A stretch of 64,000 nucleotides of DNA from Flavobacterium sp. 1355 (GTDB lineage: Bacteria > Bacteroidota > Bacteroidia > Flavobacteriales > Flavobacteriaceae), in contig NZ_JAFICC010000005.1 of NCBI RefSeq assembly GCF_017833415.1, forward strand, positions 124,001 through 188,000, given 5' to 3'. Position numbers and translations under genes: made by a program. Below the pieces are notes generated by a model that worked only from the letters and a program-made list of their open reading frames with translations, searched no databases and had not been told where the DNA came from. This document shows positions 52,174 through 60,523 of this stretch, piece after piece; the stretch's first letter is position 1; every line of letters starts with the position of its first letter.

Positions 52174-52830
52174 TTATGCTCCGGTTTGCCTATTTGGGGC
52201 ACCAACAGGCTTGGATTGCGGAGATCCAATTTGACGCAGGTAAATGGACAGTATGACAATGGCAAATACAGAAAGAAACTCGCTTTGCCAGTTTTGGAAC
52301 GATTCGAACCAAAATCCCGAATCCCCGATATAATCAAAAGCGCTCTCCAAAGGAAGACCTTTCACTTTAAGCTGCTCGTTTTCATCTTTAAGGCTGCCAT
52401 AAAAATGAAGAACAAACGAAACGATAAAAAGCAGCAGTAAAGAAATAGTAAGTGAATGTTTGTAAAGAGTAAGGATCCATCCTCCTTTTTTCACGGGCCA
52501 TGGAGCATTCTTTCTTCTGGATGAAGGTTCCCTGTCCACTTCTTCGTCTTTATCAAAATCCTTAGATTCTGATGAGCCTTTTTGCTGAAGGAATATGGTG
52601 CAGATAACAAGCAGTGCCATTTGAAGAAATTCGCTTTCCCAATTCTCAAAAGTAGCCTGCAGGAAATGCCCGGAGCTTAAATAGGCCCCCAGGGTAATCC
52701 CTCTGGCATTTTCTTGCAGAAGTTCTTTGTTGTGTTCTTCAAAACCAAAAAAAAGCTGCCCCGCCATAGCACCCAGAAATAAAAGAAAAAAACAAACTGA
52801 GAGCCCGTTGTTTCGTATAAATGTTTTCAT
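52174..52830 (-). CDS. DUF6766 membrane protein with internal duplication
   Basis: 218 residues with four hydrophobic helices in two similar halves: FLLFLGAMAGQLFFGF plus FLQMALLVICTIFLQQKGSSESK, and LLLLFIVSFVLHFYG plus FLSVFAIVILSIYLRQIGSPQSK. The family (DUF6766) shows this repeat, with the W-E/Q-S-E-F turn (NWESEF, NWQSEF) in each half. A charged linker of about 45 residues joins them. Function unknown; the family is often found with stress genes. It is the first gene of a likely two-gene unit with cinA-like downstream. Confidence 0.8.
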   Translation of the reverse strand: MKTFIRNNGLSVCFFLLFLGAMAGQLFFGFEEHNKELLQENARGITLGAYLSSGHFLQATFENWESEFLQMALLVICTIFLQQKGSSESKDFDKDEEVDREPSSRRKNAPWPVKKGGWILTLYKHSLTISLLLLFIVSFVLHFYGSLKDENEQLKVKGLPLESAFDYIGDSGFWFESFQNWQSEFLSVFAIVILSIYLRQIGSPQSKPVGAPNRQTGA

Positions 52831-53078
52831 AGTGTCAGTTCTTTAGCTTACAAATATCCAAAAACACTGAAATATATCTCTTATAACATTCAGGGCCTTC
52901 ATTATAAAATTAAAGCCTTGGAAGTGCCTTTTTCCTGCTGGGAATAATGAACGGCAAATAGCGGTCTTTGCAGTATGGGGGCAATCCGCCGGACCTATCT
53001 ACTGTACTTAACAATTACAGCGAAAAACGAGCTAACCCCGGCAGTAGAATCCCACAGCTGGCCGGCTTGGTGTAAGTT

Positions 53079-53125
53079 GCTTTTGCAGGACCTACAGGCC
53101 CTGCGAGCCGAGGTCCTGCAAAAGC
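53079..53125. terminator. Long hairpin spanning the cheB-like stop codon
   Basis: Perfect 15-base arms GCTTTTGCAGGACCT (53079-53093) and AGGTCCTGCAAAAGC (53111-53125) with a 17-base loop, followed on the plus strand by TTTTTAA. One arm encodes the last codons of the CheB-like protein and its stop lies at the loop edge. It could be a terminator, or it could affect translation end or mRNA decay. Confidence 0.5.
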
Positions 53126-54072
53126 TTTTTAAGCCGATTAATATGATGCTCTGTGTCTTCAATACGCTGCAGATGGCCGCTTGAATGGCCTGCATTTGAA
53201 TATCTCCCTGCCATTACCTTATAGAGATTGCTTCTTTCCTCCAGCATCCTGATGGAGACCCAGAGCGACTCTTCGAGTTTTTCGCGCTGCAATTTCTCCA
53301 ATAGTTTTGCGGTATAGGTATGGCCTGTGTGACAGCGGTAGCGATGGGCCGGGTCATTCTTTACCGCCCAGAGCCCCCCTCCGCAGTCCGGACAGACAAA
53401 ATCGCTGCGCTCCGCGATGCTTTTCATCTCATCAATATTGCTCATCATTCTTTTGGTAATATCCGCTTCAATGCGCAGTTCATCGGGAATGGCTACCTCT
53501 AAAGGAAGCGGTGCGTTTAAAACCTCACGGATCCGCAGTGGAATTTCTTCCAGTGGGGCCTTATAATCCACCGGTACATTGTTAAGGACGCTTTGGGGCA
53601 TGCTGTAGAATTGCGCCAGGGATGGGTCCTGCACGATACAGGTGCCCCCGCAGCGCTTGATGGCCGACATGCCCGAGGTGCCGTCCTCGAGAGTTCCGGT
53701 AAGGACAATGCCGATTACCCTGTTGCCGTAAGCCACTGCAGCGGAGCGGAACAGCGCATCGACTGAGGGACGGTGTTTGTTTTCATAGGCCCCCGAGGTG
53801 ACCCTCATATGTTCTTCCTCCAGAATAAGATGATGATCGGGTGGTGCCAGATAGAGGTGCCCGGCCTGGAACGGCATCCCGTCAGAAGCAACTTCACAGA
53901 CAAGGGAAGTGTGCCGTTGAAAAATTTCGATAATGTTCTGCGCGCTGGAATCCCGCGAGAGATGCTGCACGATAAAAAACGCGGCGTCCATCTGGCCCCC
54001 CAATCCCCCAAGCACGCTTTTGATCGCGGGAATGCCGCCTGCCGAGGCGCCGATTACAATTATATTTCGCAT
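53092..54072 (-). CDS. CheB-type methylesterase with C-terminal zinc-ribbon-like extension
   Basis: 326 residues. Residues 1-185 are the CheB methylesterase domain without a receiver: Ser10 in IGASAGG, His37 in FIVQHLSR, and Asp130 in TGTLEDGTSG make the catalytic triad. Residues about 210-320 carry a small CxxC...HTGH region (FVCPDCGGGL, YRCHTGHTYTA) and a coiled C-terminus. Such CheB-like proteins occur in non-flagellated Bacteroidota next to sensor kinases, where they probably modify or regulate a sensory complex and not chemoreceptors. No CheR gene is in the window. The gene ends in a striking hairpin. Confidence 0.88.
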   Translation of the reverse strand: MRNIIVIGASAGGIPAIKSVLGGLGGQMDAAFFIVQHLSRDSSAQNIIEIFQRHTSLVCEVASDGMPFQAGHLYLAPPDHHLILEEEHMRVTSGAYENKHRPSVDALFRSAAVAYGNRVIGIVLTGTLEDGTSGMSAIKRCGGTCIVQDPSLAQFYSMPQSVLNNVPVDYKAPLEEIPLRIREVLNAPLPLEVAIPDELRIEADITKRMMSNIDEMKSIAERSDFVCPDCGGGLWAVKNDPAHRYRCHTGHTYTAKLLEKLQREKLEESLWVSIRMLEERSNLYKVMAGRYSNAGHSSGHLQRIEDTEHHINRLKKLLQDLGSQGL

Positions 54073-54758
54073 AAGGGTTCTATTAATTTATAGCAGTAAT
54101 ATACGTAATACTTTAAAAATAAATTTATAGAATTAGGATAAAATCCTATAAAACAGTTGCCTCGGCATTTTAAAAATAGAGCGTTAAGCCCTATATGGTG
54201 TTAAACCTGTATGCTGTAAGTCCCAAAAAAGCTATGGATTATCTGCAAGATCAGAGGGGCAGTAATGTAGGTGGGATTTTTTTTCTTTAAAGTCAGAGGG
54301 TTCAGGGGCAGGGTCTTACTGATTTACTGCATGGCCGGCATCAGGGCGATGTTTTCAGGTATGTCGGATGAACTATCGGTCTATATTCTTATGATACACC
54401 TCGAGCTAGGCGGGGTGTCCATAACATAATCTTCCATTTATGTTTACTTAAGTTATCTAAGGGCTGGAATGTTGCTCTTTGCGTTGTTTTTAAGGCTTTG
54501 TACTGAAACTGTTTTAGGAATGGCATTCTTTACGCCGTCAAAGATGAACTTTTCTTTTAACCCGGGGTTACAGCCTGCCGGCATAATATTACAGAATTAG
54601 CATCTTTATAATATTATTTTTTGGAAGCTCTTCCCGCTGTCCGTTAAAGGGATGATTAAAATGAAATTCGACAAGCCATTGGAGCATAGGGGAAAAGAAA
54701 AAGTTTCTTTGCTTTAGTTTTCGGCTGGATGAATGGGATATTTTTTATTGCATTAATG
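54073..54758. other. Spacer with repeat fragment F
   Basis: No gene seen. TTTTTTGGAAGCTCTTCCCGCTGTCCGTTA at about 54616-54648 is a truncated copy F of the dispersed repeat, same orientation as the rest. The promoter of the cheB-like gene probably lies at 54073-54200. Confidence 0.5.
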
Positions 54759-55349
54759 TTATCTAAAATCAGTAAATCTTTTTTCTAAATCATCTAACCA
54801 TTTTACTCTCTTTTTTTGGGTAACTGATTTGACCATGTTATGACTGATCCAGTTTAAATTCTTATATCCCATAGTTTTAAAAACACTTCTGAGCATTGCT
54901 TTTCGAATCAGATTGCCGATGAGCAAAGAGTACATTATCCTGGGTTTATTCATTGTGGTGATAATAGTTACACCTTTTAAATTTTTCAATAGTGGTATAA
55001 GCCCAAAACCCCTGGGATGATGGTCATAGACGATACCGGGCGCGAGAACCCTGTCGACAAATCCTTTGGTCATGGCGGGCATGAGATCCCACCAAATGGG
55101 AAAAATGAAAATCAAATGATCTGCGTTTTTCAAACGATTGTTGTAATCTATAACCTGGGGATCAACCGGCGTATGGGCTACAAAGGCCTTCAGGTCTTCT
55201 TTAGACATTACCGGATTGAAATTATCAGTATCCAGATGCATAAGATCTACCTGGTGCTTCCCTTTTTGAAGACCTTTAATAACTGCTTCCAAAATGGCGC
55301 TACAGTAACTTTTTTCATAGGGGTGGTTGAACACAATAACTACTTTCAT
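54759..55349 (-). CDS. NAD(P)H-dependent quinone-oxidoreductase-like flavoprotein
   Basis: 196 residues of the flavodoxin-2 (NQO1/KefF/MdaB) family. The N-terminal VIVFNHPYEKSYCSAILEAV is the FMN/FAD phosphate-binding turn. LIFIFPIWWDLMPAMTKGFVDRVLAPGIVYDH is the classic segment (written in part: FPIWWDLMPAMTKGFVDRVL) that contacts the flavin ring. The family reduces quinones or nitro compounds with two electrons. It is the downstream gene of a group with a small HMA-like gene and a CRP-type regulator, all on the minus strand. Redox-responsive expression through that regulator is plausible. Confidence 0.85.
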   Translation of the reverse strand: MKVVIVFNHPYEKSYCSAILEAVIKGLQKGKHQVDLMHLDTDNFNPVMSKEDLKAFVAHTPVDPQVIDYNNRLKNADHLIFIFPIWWDLMPAMTKGFVDRVLAPGIVYDHHPRGFGLIPLLKNLKGVTIITTMNKPRIMYSLLIGNLIRKAMLRSVFKTMGYKNLNWISHNMVKSVTQKKRVKWLDDLEKRFTDFR

Positions 55350-55465
55350 TTTTGAATTGTTTATTATTTACAAGGCAAAGATGCAGCAGTAAGGGGTATT
55401 TGGACGATAACAATTGTTAAGAAATATAGTTGGTCTGAATCATCTTGGAATGAATTAAAGCTGGA

Positions 55466-55675
55466 TTACTCCAGCTCCTTACAATCAAAATGATATCTCC
55501 TGAGAAGACGGATCACTTTTTTGCCGATGTTTTTTTTACTTTCAATACGCAAAATTTTATCACAATCTTCAAGGTCAAAATTCCACTGTATGTCCTGGAA
55601 GTTTGAATCAAGAACAGGCTTTAATTTTTTAATTTGTGTTTTGTTTTTGACTGATGTTTTAAATACGTGTATCAT
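55466..55675 (-). CDS. Small ferredoxin-like (HMA-like) protein
   Basis: 69 residues: MIHVFKTSVKNKTQIKKL, DIQWNFDLEDCDKILRIES and VIRLLRRYHFDCKELE. The beta-alpha-beta-beta-alpha-beta order matches HMA-type ferredoxin-like folds, but the metal-binding CxxC is absent (single Cys at each end region). Short proteins of this shape are common in flavobacteria and have no known role. Its codon use is normal. It lies between the flavoprotein and the CRP-type gene on the same strand. Confidence 0.6.
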   Translation of the reverse strand: MIHVFKTSVKNKTQIKKLKPVLDSNFQDIQWNFDLEDCDKILRIESKKNIGKKVIRLLRRYHFDCKELE

Positions 55676-55758
55676 ATGCCTTGCAATTTCTATGGTGATT
55701 CAAGCACAAAATTGGCAAATCATAGGGCAGACTATCGATAACAATTGTTAAAAAAGTT

Positions 55759-56301
55759 TTATCGTCTGTTGCGAATCCTGCTCAGCGATACAGAAGTGAT
55801 TCCTAAATAGGAAGCGATGTAATGCTGTGGGATACGTTGTATAATTTCGGGATGCTCTGCCAGCAGCTGCTCATAACGCTGCTGAGGAGTATTTTTAAGA
55901 TAGGAAAAGAAAACCTGCTGGTTTTTTAGAAGCCTCATATACAAATGTTCCACTATAGTATCTTTTAGTTCCGGTGAATTCCGCAGCGTATCCTGGAAAT
56001 CTTTTTGCGTGATGGTTTGTATAACACAGGGCTCAATGCTTTCAATAGCGTACAGACTGGGTTTGCCGGTCATAAAGCTTTCAATGGACGACACACCGCC
56101 GCCTTCAAAAAAAAACTGTGTGGTTATGTCTTTCCCGTTATTATTGATCCAGGTTCTCAGACACCCTTTTTCAATGAAGAACATGGTTTTTGAAATGCTG
56201 CCTTCTTCCAGCAGTATGGTCCTGGCAGGAACCTCTATTGGAGTAAAAAAGGGTTTAAAAATACTCCATCTGTCGGTATTGGTTTCTGCTTTTTCTGACA
56301 T
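55759..56301 (-). CDS. CRP/FNR-family transcriptional regulator
   Basis: 180 residues. The cyclic-nucleotide-binding barrel occupies about 20-130 (TILLEEGSISKTMFFIEKGCLRTW, FFFEGGGVSSIESFMTGKPSLYAIES). A short C-terminal HTH follows (QRYEQLLAEHPEIIQRIPQHYIASYLGITSVSLSRIRNRR, shortened here to QHYIASYLGITSVSLSRIR). This is the compact Bacteroidota CRP subgroup that ends right after the recognition helix. The E-x-x-S-R of classical CRP is replaced by V-S-L-S-R, so its target differs from TGA-N6-TCA. It is probably a regulator of the flavoprotein gene; the effector is unknown. Confidence 0.9.
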   Translation of the reverse strand: MSEKAETNTDRWSIFKPFFTPIEVPARTILLEEGSISKTMFFIEKGCLRTWINNNGKDITTQFFFEGGGVSSIESFMTGKPSLYAIESIEPCVIQTITQKDFQDTLRNSPELKDTIVEHLYMRLLKNQQVFFSYLKNTPQQRYEQLLAEHPEIIQRIPQHYIASYLGITSVSLSRIRNRR

Positions 56302-56520
56302 GGCTACATCTTTATTTAACCCAAAGGATATGCGCTATAACGGCTGTTGATTTTAAGTAAATTTATGGAAAATAAAATAATTATCGCTGGGACAAAAAAT
56401 AATTTTTTTTTACTTTTTGATCTGCCATTGGGCGGAGCTGCAGGGCCTGAATTAACCGGGATGGGAATTGTTACCCGGATCCGGGCGGGATGATAAGCAT
56501 CATCAATTGTATTAATATTG

Positions 56521-56600
56521 TTTTTTTAGGAGCTGCTCCTGCTATATGTTGCAATCTTTTGCACACGAGGGAAGCGAAGCGAACAGGCGAAGCAAAACCC
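56521..56600 (+). repeat. Dispersed flavobacterial repeat, copy G (deleted core)
   Basis: TTTTTTTAGGAGCTGCTCCTGC, then TATGTTGCAATCTTTTGCACAC, then GAAGCGAAGCGAACAGGCGAAGC. The hairpin core and one flank are missing. Same orientation as the others. The surrounding spacer (56302-56675) has no other feature. Confidence 0.75.
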
Positions 56601-56675
56601 GCAATTACAGACCGTTTTTAAACTAAGCCAGGTGTCCAGTTCCCTTGTAGCAAGTGTTAACTTCTGGTTTTATTT

Positions 56676-57215
56676 CTAATGCTCTGTTAAATCCGTAAAG
56701 TAAAAATATAAATTTAAAACCCTCTGTCTTATTATTTCGCAATATTCAGCGTAATAATTAGTATCAAGCGGACTGCCGTCAAATCTTTTTGAGAACCAAT
56801 TAAACTCTTTAATTTTAAAATTTTTCCAGGCACTTTGCGCTATTACCAGTTCTGTCCTTTCAGCTGCATTGCATTGCTTTTTTGAAAGGGCATAATATTT
56901 CTCTACTAATTTTTCGTACTCCCGGGTTTTGTTTTTGATAAGTTCTAGTGCTTCTGTAGTATTAAGTTTTAGGGTCCCGTTTAATCTTCTGTTAAGGTAT
57001 TGGATTTTAAAAGTATCGATTGCAAATTCAGAATAAATGTTTTTTGTAAAAGGATTCATTTGTTGTGATTCGACTTCTTCTTTTAAATCTTTAATTTTAC
57101 TTTCAATCTCCATATTAATTTCTGTTTCTAATTCTTTTCTGTTAGTTTGGGAGAAACAATAATTCAGCGAAATACAATAAAATGCAAGTACGGGTAAGAG
57201 TAGTTTTATTTTCAT
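56676..57215 (-). CDS. Exported LprI-like (DUF1311) protein
   Basis: 179 residues with a signal peptide (MKIKLLLPVLAFYCISLNYCFSQ). The mature part is helical. The second half follows the lysozyme-inhibitor LprI-like pattern: NRRLNGTLKLNTTEALELIK, then ERTELVIAQSAWKNFKIKEF (the Q-x-A-W-x-x-F/Y core) and IIRQRVLNLYFYF. LprI-type domains sit in the periplasm and some inhibit lysozyme; many others have no known function. It is a single gene, upstream of a gene array joined by foldable repeats. Confidence 0.65.
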   Translation of the reverse strand: MKIKLLLPVLAFYCISLNYCFSQTNRKELETEINMEIESKIKDLKEEVESQQMNPFTKNIYSEFAIDTFKIQYLNRRLNGTLKLNTTEALELIKNKTREYEKLVEKYYALSKKQCNAAERTELVIAQSAWKNFKIKEFNWFSKRFDGSPLDTNYYAEYCEIIRQRVLNLYFYFTDLTEH

Positions 57216-57353
57216 TAAGAGGTTGGTTTGTATTTATTTTTAAGTATAAAGTGCATTTTTTGTTTCTGCCGGCAAATTCCAGCTTTCGGTATTCCGGCTT
57301 TATGTTTCCCTAATTTTTTAAACGCATTGCCTGTAAATGCAGCATTTTTTTAA

Positions 57354-57377
57354 CGTCTCCTTTAGTGGCTATTAGCG
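57354..57377 (-). repeat. Degenerate short copy of the cassette repeat
   Basis: On the minus strand GCTAATAGCC begins five bases after the stop of the gene ending at 57382, followed by ACTAAAGGAG and ACGTTA. It matches the two outer ends of the long repeats (GCTAACAGCC... and ACGTTAGC) with the centre missing. Tentative. Confidence 0.35.
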
Positions 57378-57381
57378 GTAG

Positions 57382-58056
57382 TTATTTGGTTATTTCAATT
57401 TCATATTCACAAACTTCACTGGATTTCAATGGTTCGCATTTAACAGTGTAGGTTTTATTAGATCTTATAAAGCGATACTGATGATTTTTCATATGACAAT
57501 GATTTACTTTTGCGTTATAAATAAGTTGTTGTAAAGAGTCATTTTTGGTTTTTGAAATTAGTTTTCCCGACTCAATATCATAAGTGGACACATATTGCCA
57601 ATAAACGGTCTTCACCAGTAATGTAGCATTGGTTGTGTCAACCGAATGCCCGCCGTAAGGATAATCGAATTTAGCTTTCCATATCATTTTTCCATCATTG
57701 TTAAATGTAGCGATATCGCCTAAGTAGGAACAATAAATAACCCTGCTGTCCTGGAAAGATGCAGGTTGACTCGCAAAAGCACCAACATGCGTGCGCCAGA
57801 CAACAAGTCCGTTCCTGGGATTCAAACAATAAAGAAAGTTAGCATCTCCTCCAACATCAATTGTATTGCAATATATCCTGTCACGATATATAATGGCGTT
57901 TTGCAATCCTCTTTGATCAAACGTATCAGGCCAAAAGTCTCCTGGATTTAAAAGCGGATAGGGAACTGTCGGGTCATATTCAAAATTTGATGCATTCTTA
58001 TGGCAAGAAATGAGGAAAATCAATACATAAACCACTAGTAACGAAAGTCGTTTCAT
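57382..58056 (-). CDS. PQQ-like beta-propeller lipoprotein
   Basis: 224 residues. Lipoprotein signal MKRLSLLVVYVLIFLISC. The mature part has short propeller blades of the PQQ-binding-like type: IIYRDRIYCNTIDVGGDAN, YCLNPRNGLVVWRTHVG, VIYCSYLGDIATFNNDGKMIWK and YDIESGKLISKTK. With about four blades it is too short for a complete propeller, so it may be a partial or divergent member, or work as a dimer. No PQQ-binding residues are certain. The gene has its own start about 90 bases after a foldable repeat and another repeat remnant right after its stop, like a gene cassette. Confidence 0.7.
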   Translation of the reverse strand: MKRLSLLVVYVLIFLISCHKNASNFEYDPTVPYPLLNPGDFWPDTFDQRGLQNAIIYRDRIYCNTIDVGGDANFLYCLNPRNGLVVWRTHVGAFASQPASFQDSRVIYCSYLGDIATFNNDGKMIWKAKFDYPYGGHSVDTTNATLLVKTVYWQYVSTYDIESGKLISKTKNDSLQQLIYNAKVNHCHMKNHQYRFIRSNKTYTVKCEPLKSSEVCEYEIEITK

Positions 58057-58144
58057 AATTTTAATGATGGTTTTGATCTGTGTAATTCTAAAATTTCCAC
58101 AATTGTTTCTTTTTTATTAGCCGGGGGGAATAAAGATGCGGAAT

Positions 58145-58277
58145 TCTAACGTTCTGGCGCTACACGAGGTTTGGGATTAAAGATGCGAGGTTTTTCGGTT
58201 AAACACAAATTTTCCAAGTATAAAACCATCTTTAAATTCAGCCAAATACCAAAATCTCGTGTAACGCTGTTAGCAGA
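58145..58277 (-). repeat. Cassette-associated foldable repeat 1 (attC-like)
   Basis: On the minus strand it starts TCTGCTAACAGCGTTACACGAG, seven bases after the stop of the gene ending at 58284, and ends CTCGTGTAGCGCCAGAACGTTAGA. The outer TAAC.../...GTTA boxes and an inner imperfect stem (CGAGATTTTGG against CCAAACCTCG) resemble R and L boxes of an integron attC site. It is about 133 bases, near the length of large attC sites, and about 75% similar by eye to repeat 2. Confidence 0.5.
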
Positions 58278-58283
58278 TGTTTT

Positions 58284-59351
58284 TTATTTTAGTACCCAAA
58301 TTTCATTTCCACCAGTCGGGAAATATATTCTGTTTTTTTCAACAATAGGTGTTATGATTCCATAATTAAAAGGTTGAATAAAATTAATCTTTCCTTTATT
58401 TATAGTTACAGAATATACATTTCTATTCATTGTTCCAAAATAAACATTTTCTTTATAATTAATAATATTAGTATCTGCTTGGTCTTTATTTAAGTTTAAT
58501 ATCCAATTTGTCTTTCCATTTTCAATATTTAAAGAAATGATTTTGTTGTCATAAGTACTTAAAATTATATTTTTATTTACAAGACAAGGTTCATACAATA
58601 AATCACAATTTAAAGATTTAGACCAGATTTCATTTCCATTCTCATAATTCAACATTAAAACTTTTCCGTTTTTGAAATTTTTATCAAGTAAAACTAAAAG
58701 TCCTTTTTCAGTTATATATTGCCTTATAGTTTCGAAATTTTTATATTTATTTTCCCAAATTATTTTTGCATTCTCATCGTTAATTGCCAGGAGTTTAACT
58801 CTTAGGGCTGAAAAACCTATATAAATTGTTTCTTTAAAAAATGCTGGTTTATTTGTCTGTGTAATGTTAGAATCCTTCGGGAGAAACCATATTACTTTTC
58901 CATTAGTTTTATTTATTTTACTAAATCCATTTCCTTGTACTGAACCATAAATTGATTGATTATATCCGGCTAGATCATATCTTAAATTTATTTCGCCATT
59001 AATTTTCCATTTTAATTTTCCGCCTTTATCAAAACAATTTAAATCATTTCCATATTCTGTCAAAAATAAATTTTGCTTAAATATCAATGGCTTATGAATC
59101 GGATTATAATCAGTTTTGAAATTTATATCAACATTTGCATTTTCTATATTTACAGAATAAAAATTATTATTTAAATCTGCAAAATATAATTGATTGTTAT
59201 TAGAAATTAAGGAAGATGGCATCCAATCAAATTTTGCATTTTTCCAAAGCAATTTTACATATTTATTATATTCGGATTCCTTATTGTTCTTCTCTCTACA
59301 TGATAGAAAAGAAATAAATAAAGCGAGTATTAGATATTTTATTATTTTCAT
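58284..59351 (-). CDS. PQQ-like beta-propeller lipoprotein
   Basis: 355 residues from the ATG giving MKIIKYLILALFISFLSC, a lipoprotein signal. The open frame extends 38 codons further upstream, but those codons run through the foldable repeat and read as repeat sequence. The mature part has seven or more blades of the PQQ-like type (NNNQLYFADLNNNFYSVNIEN, NDLNCFDKGGKLKWKIN, ENGNEIWSKSLN, NIENGKTNWILNL, GGNEIWVL), enough for a full propeller. There is no enzymatic signature. It is one of three unrelated-to-similar genes in the same orientation separated by foldable repeats. Its AT content is very high compared with the genes before 54 kb. Confidence 0.75.
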   Translation of the reverse strand: MKIIKYLILALFISFLSCREKNNKESEYNKYVKLLWKNAKFDWMPSSLISNNNQLYFADLNNNFYSVNIENANVDINFKTDYNPIHKPLIFKQNLFLTEYGNDLNCFDKGGKLKWKINGEINLRYDLAGYNQSIYGSVQGNGFSKINKTNGKVIWFLPKDSNITQTNKPAFFKETIYIGFSALRVKLLAINDENAKIIWENKYKNFETIRQYITEKGLLVLLDKNFKNGKVLMLNYENGNEIWSKSLNCDLLYEPCLVNKNIILSTYDNKIISLNIENGKTNWILNLNKDQADTNIINYKENVYFGTMNRNVYSVTINKGKINFIQPFNYGIITPIVEKNRIYFPTGGNEIWVLK

Positions 59352-59378
59352 TTTTGATATGCGATTGTTTTCAAAATA

Positions 59379-59514
59379 TCTGCTAACGTTCTGGCGCTTG
59401 GCGAGGTTGGGGAATAAGGATGCGGGACTTTTCGGTAAACACAAATTTTCCAAATACAAAACCATCTTTAATTTCAGCCTAAAACCCCAATCTCGTCAAA
59501 CGGCTGTTACCAGC
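59379..59514 (-). repeat. Cassette-associated foldable repeat 2 (attC-like)
   Basis: On the minus strand it starts GCTGGTAACAGCCGTTTGACGAG, eight bases after the stop of the gene ending at 59522, and ends CTCGCCAAGCGCCAGAACGTTAGCAGA. The inner arms GTTTGACGAGATTGGGG and CCCCAACCTCGCCAAGC pair at 14 of 17 positions (more with G-T pairs). It has the same plan as repeat 1: outer TAAC/GTTA boxes, unpaired spacers and a variable centre of about 60 bases. Confidence 0.5.
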
Positions 59515-59521
59515 TGGTTTT

Positions 59522-60100
59522 TTAGTCTGTTATTGTTTTTTTAGTTCCATCATCGTTGATGTGTTTAAATACATGATTTTGGTCAATTATTTTTCCACCG
59601 ATCTTTGTAAATGTTCCAAACATTCCATTCCAATCTTCAGTATCATATTCTTTAGCTGTATCCCAACGTATAGTTCCAAATAAATTTGGCTTGTCAAGTT
59701 CTGATTTTACTATCACTCCAAATTCTCCATTTACAGAAATCTTTGTTCCAGAAATAAAGTCGTGATTCTTTTTCCAATAATCAGTTCTCATAAAAATTCT
59801 GTTTCCTAATTCAAATCCTTCGATTCCTGCAAAACTATCCCATTCACAAGTAGGAGCAAACCAATTCCATATTTGAGTAAAATCTGGTACGTTATCAAAC
59901 TCAACGTCAAAAATTCCTTCTATTAGAGCTTTGTGAAAATCTTCGGCTGAGTCAAACTGTCTACAATATCCTCCCTTAAATTCGGATAATAATTTTTCTG
60001 CTAGATGCAAGTCAGCAATTAGTTCAAAAAACTCATACTTTCCCCAGAATTCAACTTTCGAAAGTTGTTTTGTTTTTTTCTTAAATAGTCTATTAAACAT
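59522..60100 (-). CDS. Hypothetical protein, cassette-like gene
   Basis: 192 residues, no signal peptide. The N-terminus is basic (MFNRLFKKKTKQL). The rest is mixed alpha/beta with many aromatics (KVEFWGKYEFFELIADLHLAEK, FTQIWNWFAPTCEWDSFAGIEG, GTIRWDTAKEYDTEDWNGMFG). The family is not recognised; the tone is that of stand-alone immunity- or SMI1-like proteins, but no motif supports that. It is followed after eight bases by foldable repeat 2 and preceded by a short partial repeat, so it behaves like one unit of the array. Confidence 0.6.
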   Translation of the reverse strand: MFNRLFKKKTKQLSKVEFWGKYEFFELIADLHLAEKLLSEFKGGYCRQFDSAEDFHKALIEGIFDVEFDNVPDFTQIWNWFAPTCEWDSFAGIEGFELGNRIFMRTDYWKKNHDFISGTKISVNGEFGVIVKSELDKPNLFGTIRWDTAKEYDTEDWNGMFGTFTKIGGKIIDQNHVFKHINDDGTKKTITD

Positions 60101-60110
60101 TTCAGTATTG

Positions 60111-60152
60111 TGTTAGATTTCTGAATTTGCTTGGCGCTTGCTGGTAACTAAT
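60111..60152 (-). repeat. Partial cassette repeat upstream of the array
   Basis: On the minus strand AGTTACCAGCAAGCGCCAAGC is followed by CAGAAATCTAACAC. It contains end-like boxes (GTTACC, CTAAC) and the CGCCAAGC inner word of the long repeats, but the centre is missing. It lies directly before the start of the 192-residue gene. Tentative. Confidence 0.35.
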
Positions 60153-60432
60153 TTATATCGGCCATAAAATGGCACCAATACGATTTTTTTTAGCTGGCTT
60201 TGTGCAATTATATGCTTTTTAGCGAATATAAGAATAATATTAAATCTTTTTGGTTTAATGACCAATCGCGTCAGGCAGAAGATCAAACCGATCCGGTAGA
60301 GGAAATTCATTTGACAGCTGCAACCCCTTTAATGCCCGGCTGATTTTGAAATACAGCTGTTAATTATTACTTATTGAAAAAGAGGTTGCTAAGTAGTATT
60401 TTCAGTTTCCTTTCCTGCGGGATAATCTGGGT
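60153..60432. other. Spacer without recognised genes
   Basis: A 65-codon frame on the minus strand (60113-60310) has no support. Nothing else seen before the duplicated segment. Confidence 0.4.
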
Positions 60433-60523
60433 ACATTAAAATTTTCTCTGGGAAGGTTTAGTATTGCCTGTTGTAATCTGACCTGTCTCATTTCTGGTTA
60501 TTTCACCTTTTTAAAGCTCCTCA

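Noticed and set aside
59352..59465. 38-codon N-terminal extension of the 355-residue propeller lipoprotein
   Set aside because: The codons lie in the foldable repeat and the lipoprotein signal begins at 59351.
57382..60100. Ordinary operon of three genes
   Set aside because: The spacers hold 130-base foldable repeats and each gene has its own start after the repeat, which does not look like an operon.
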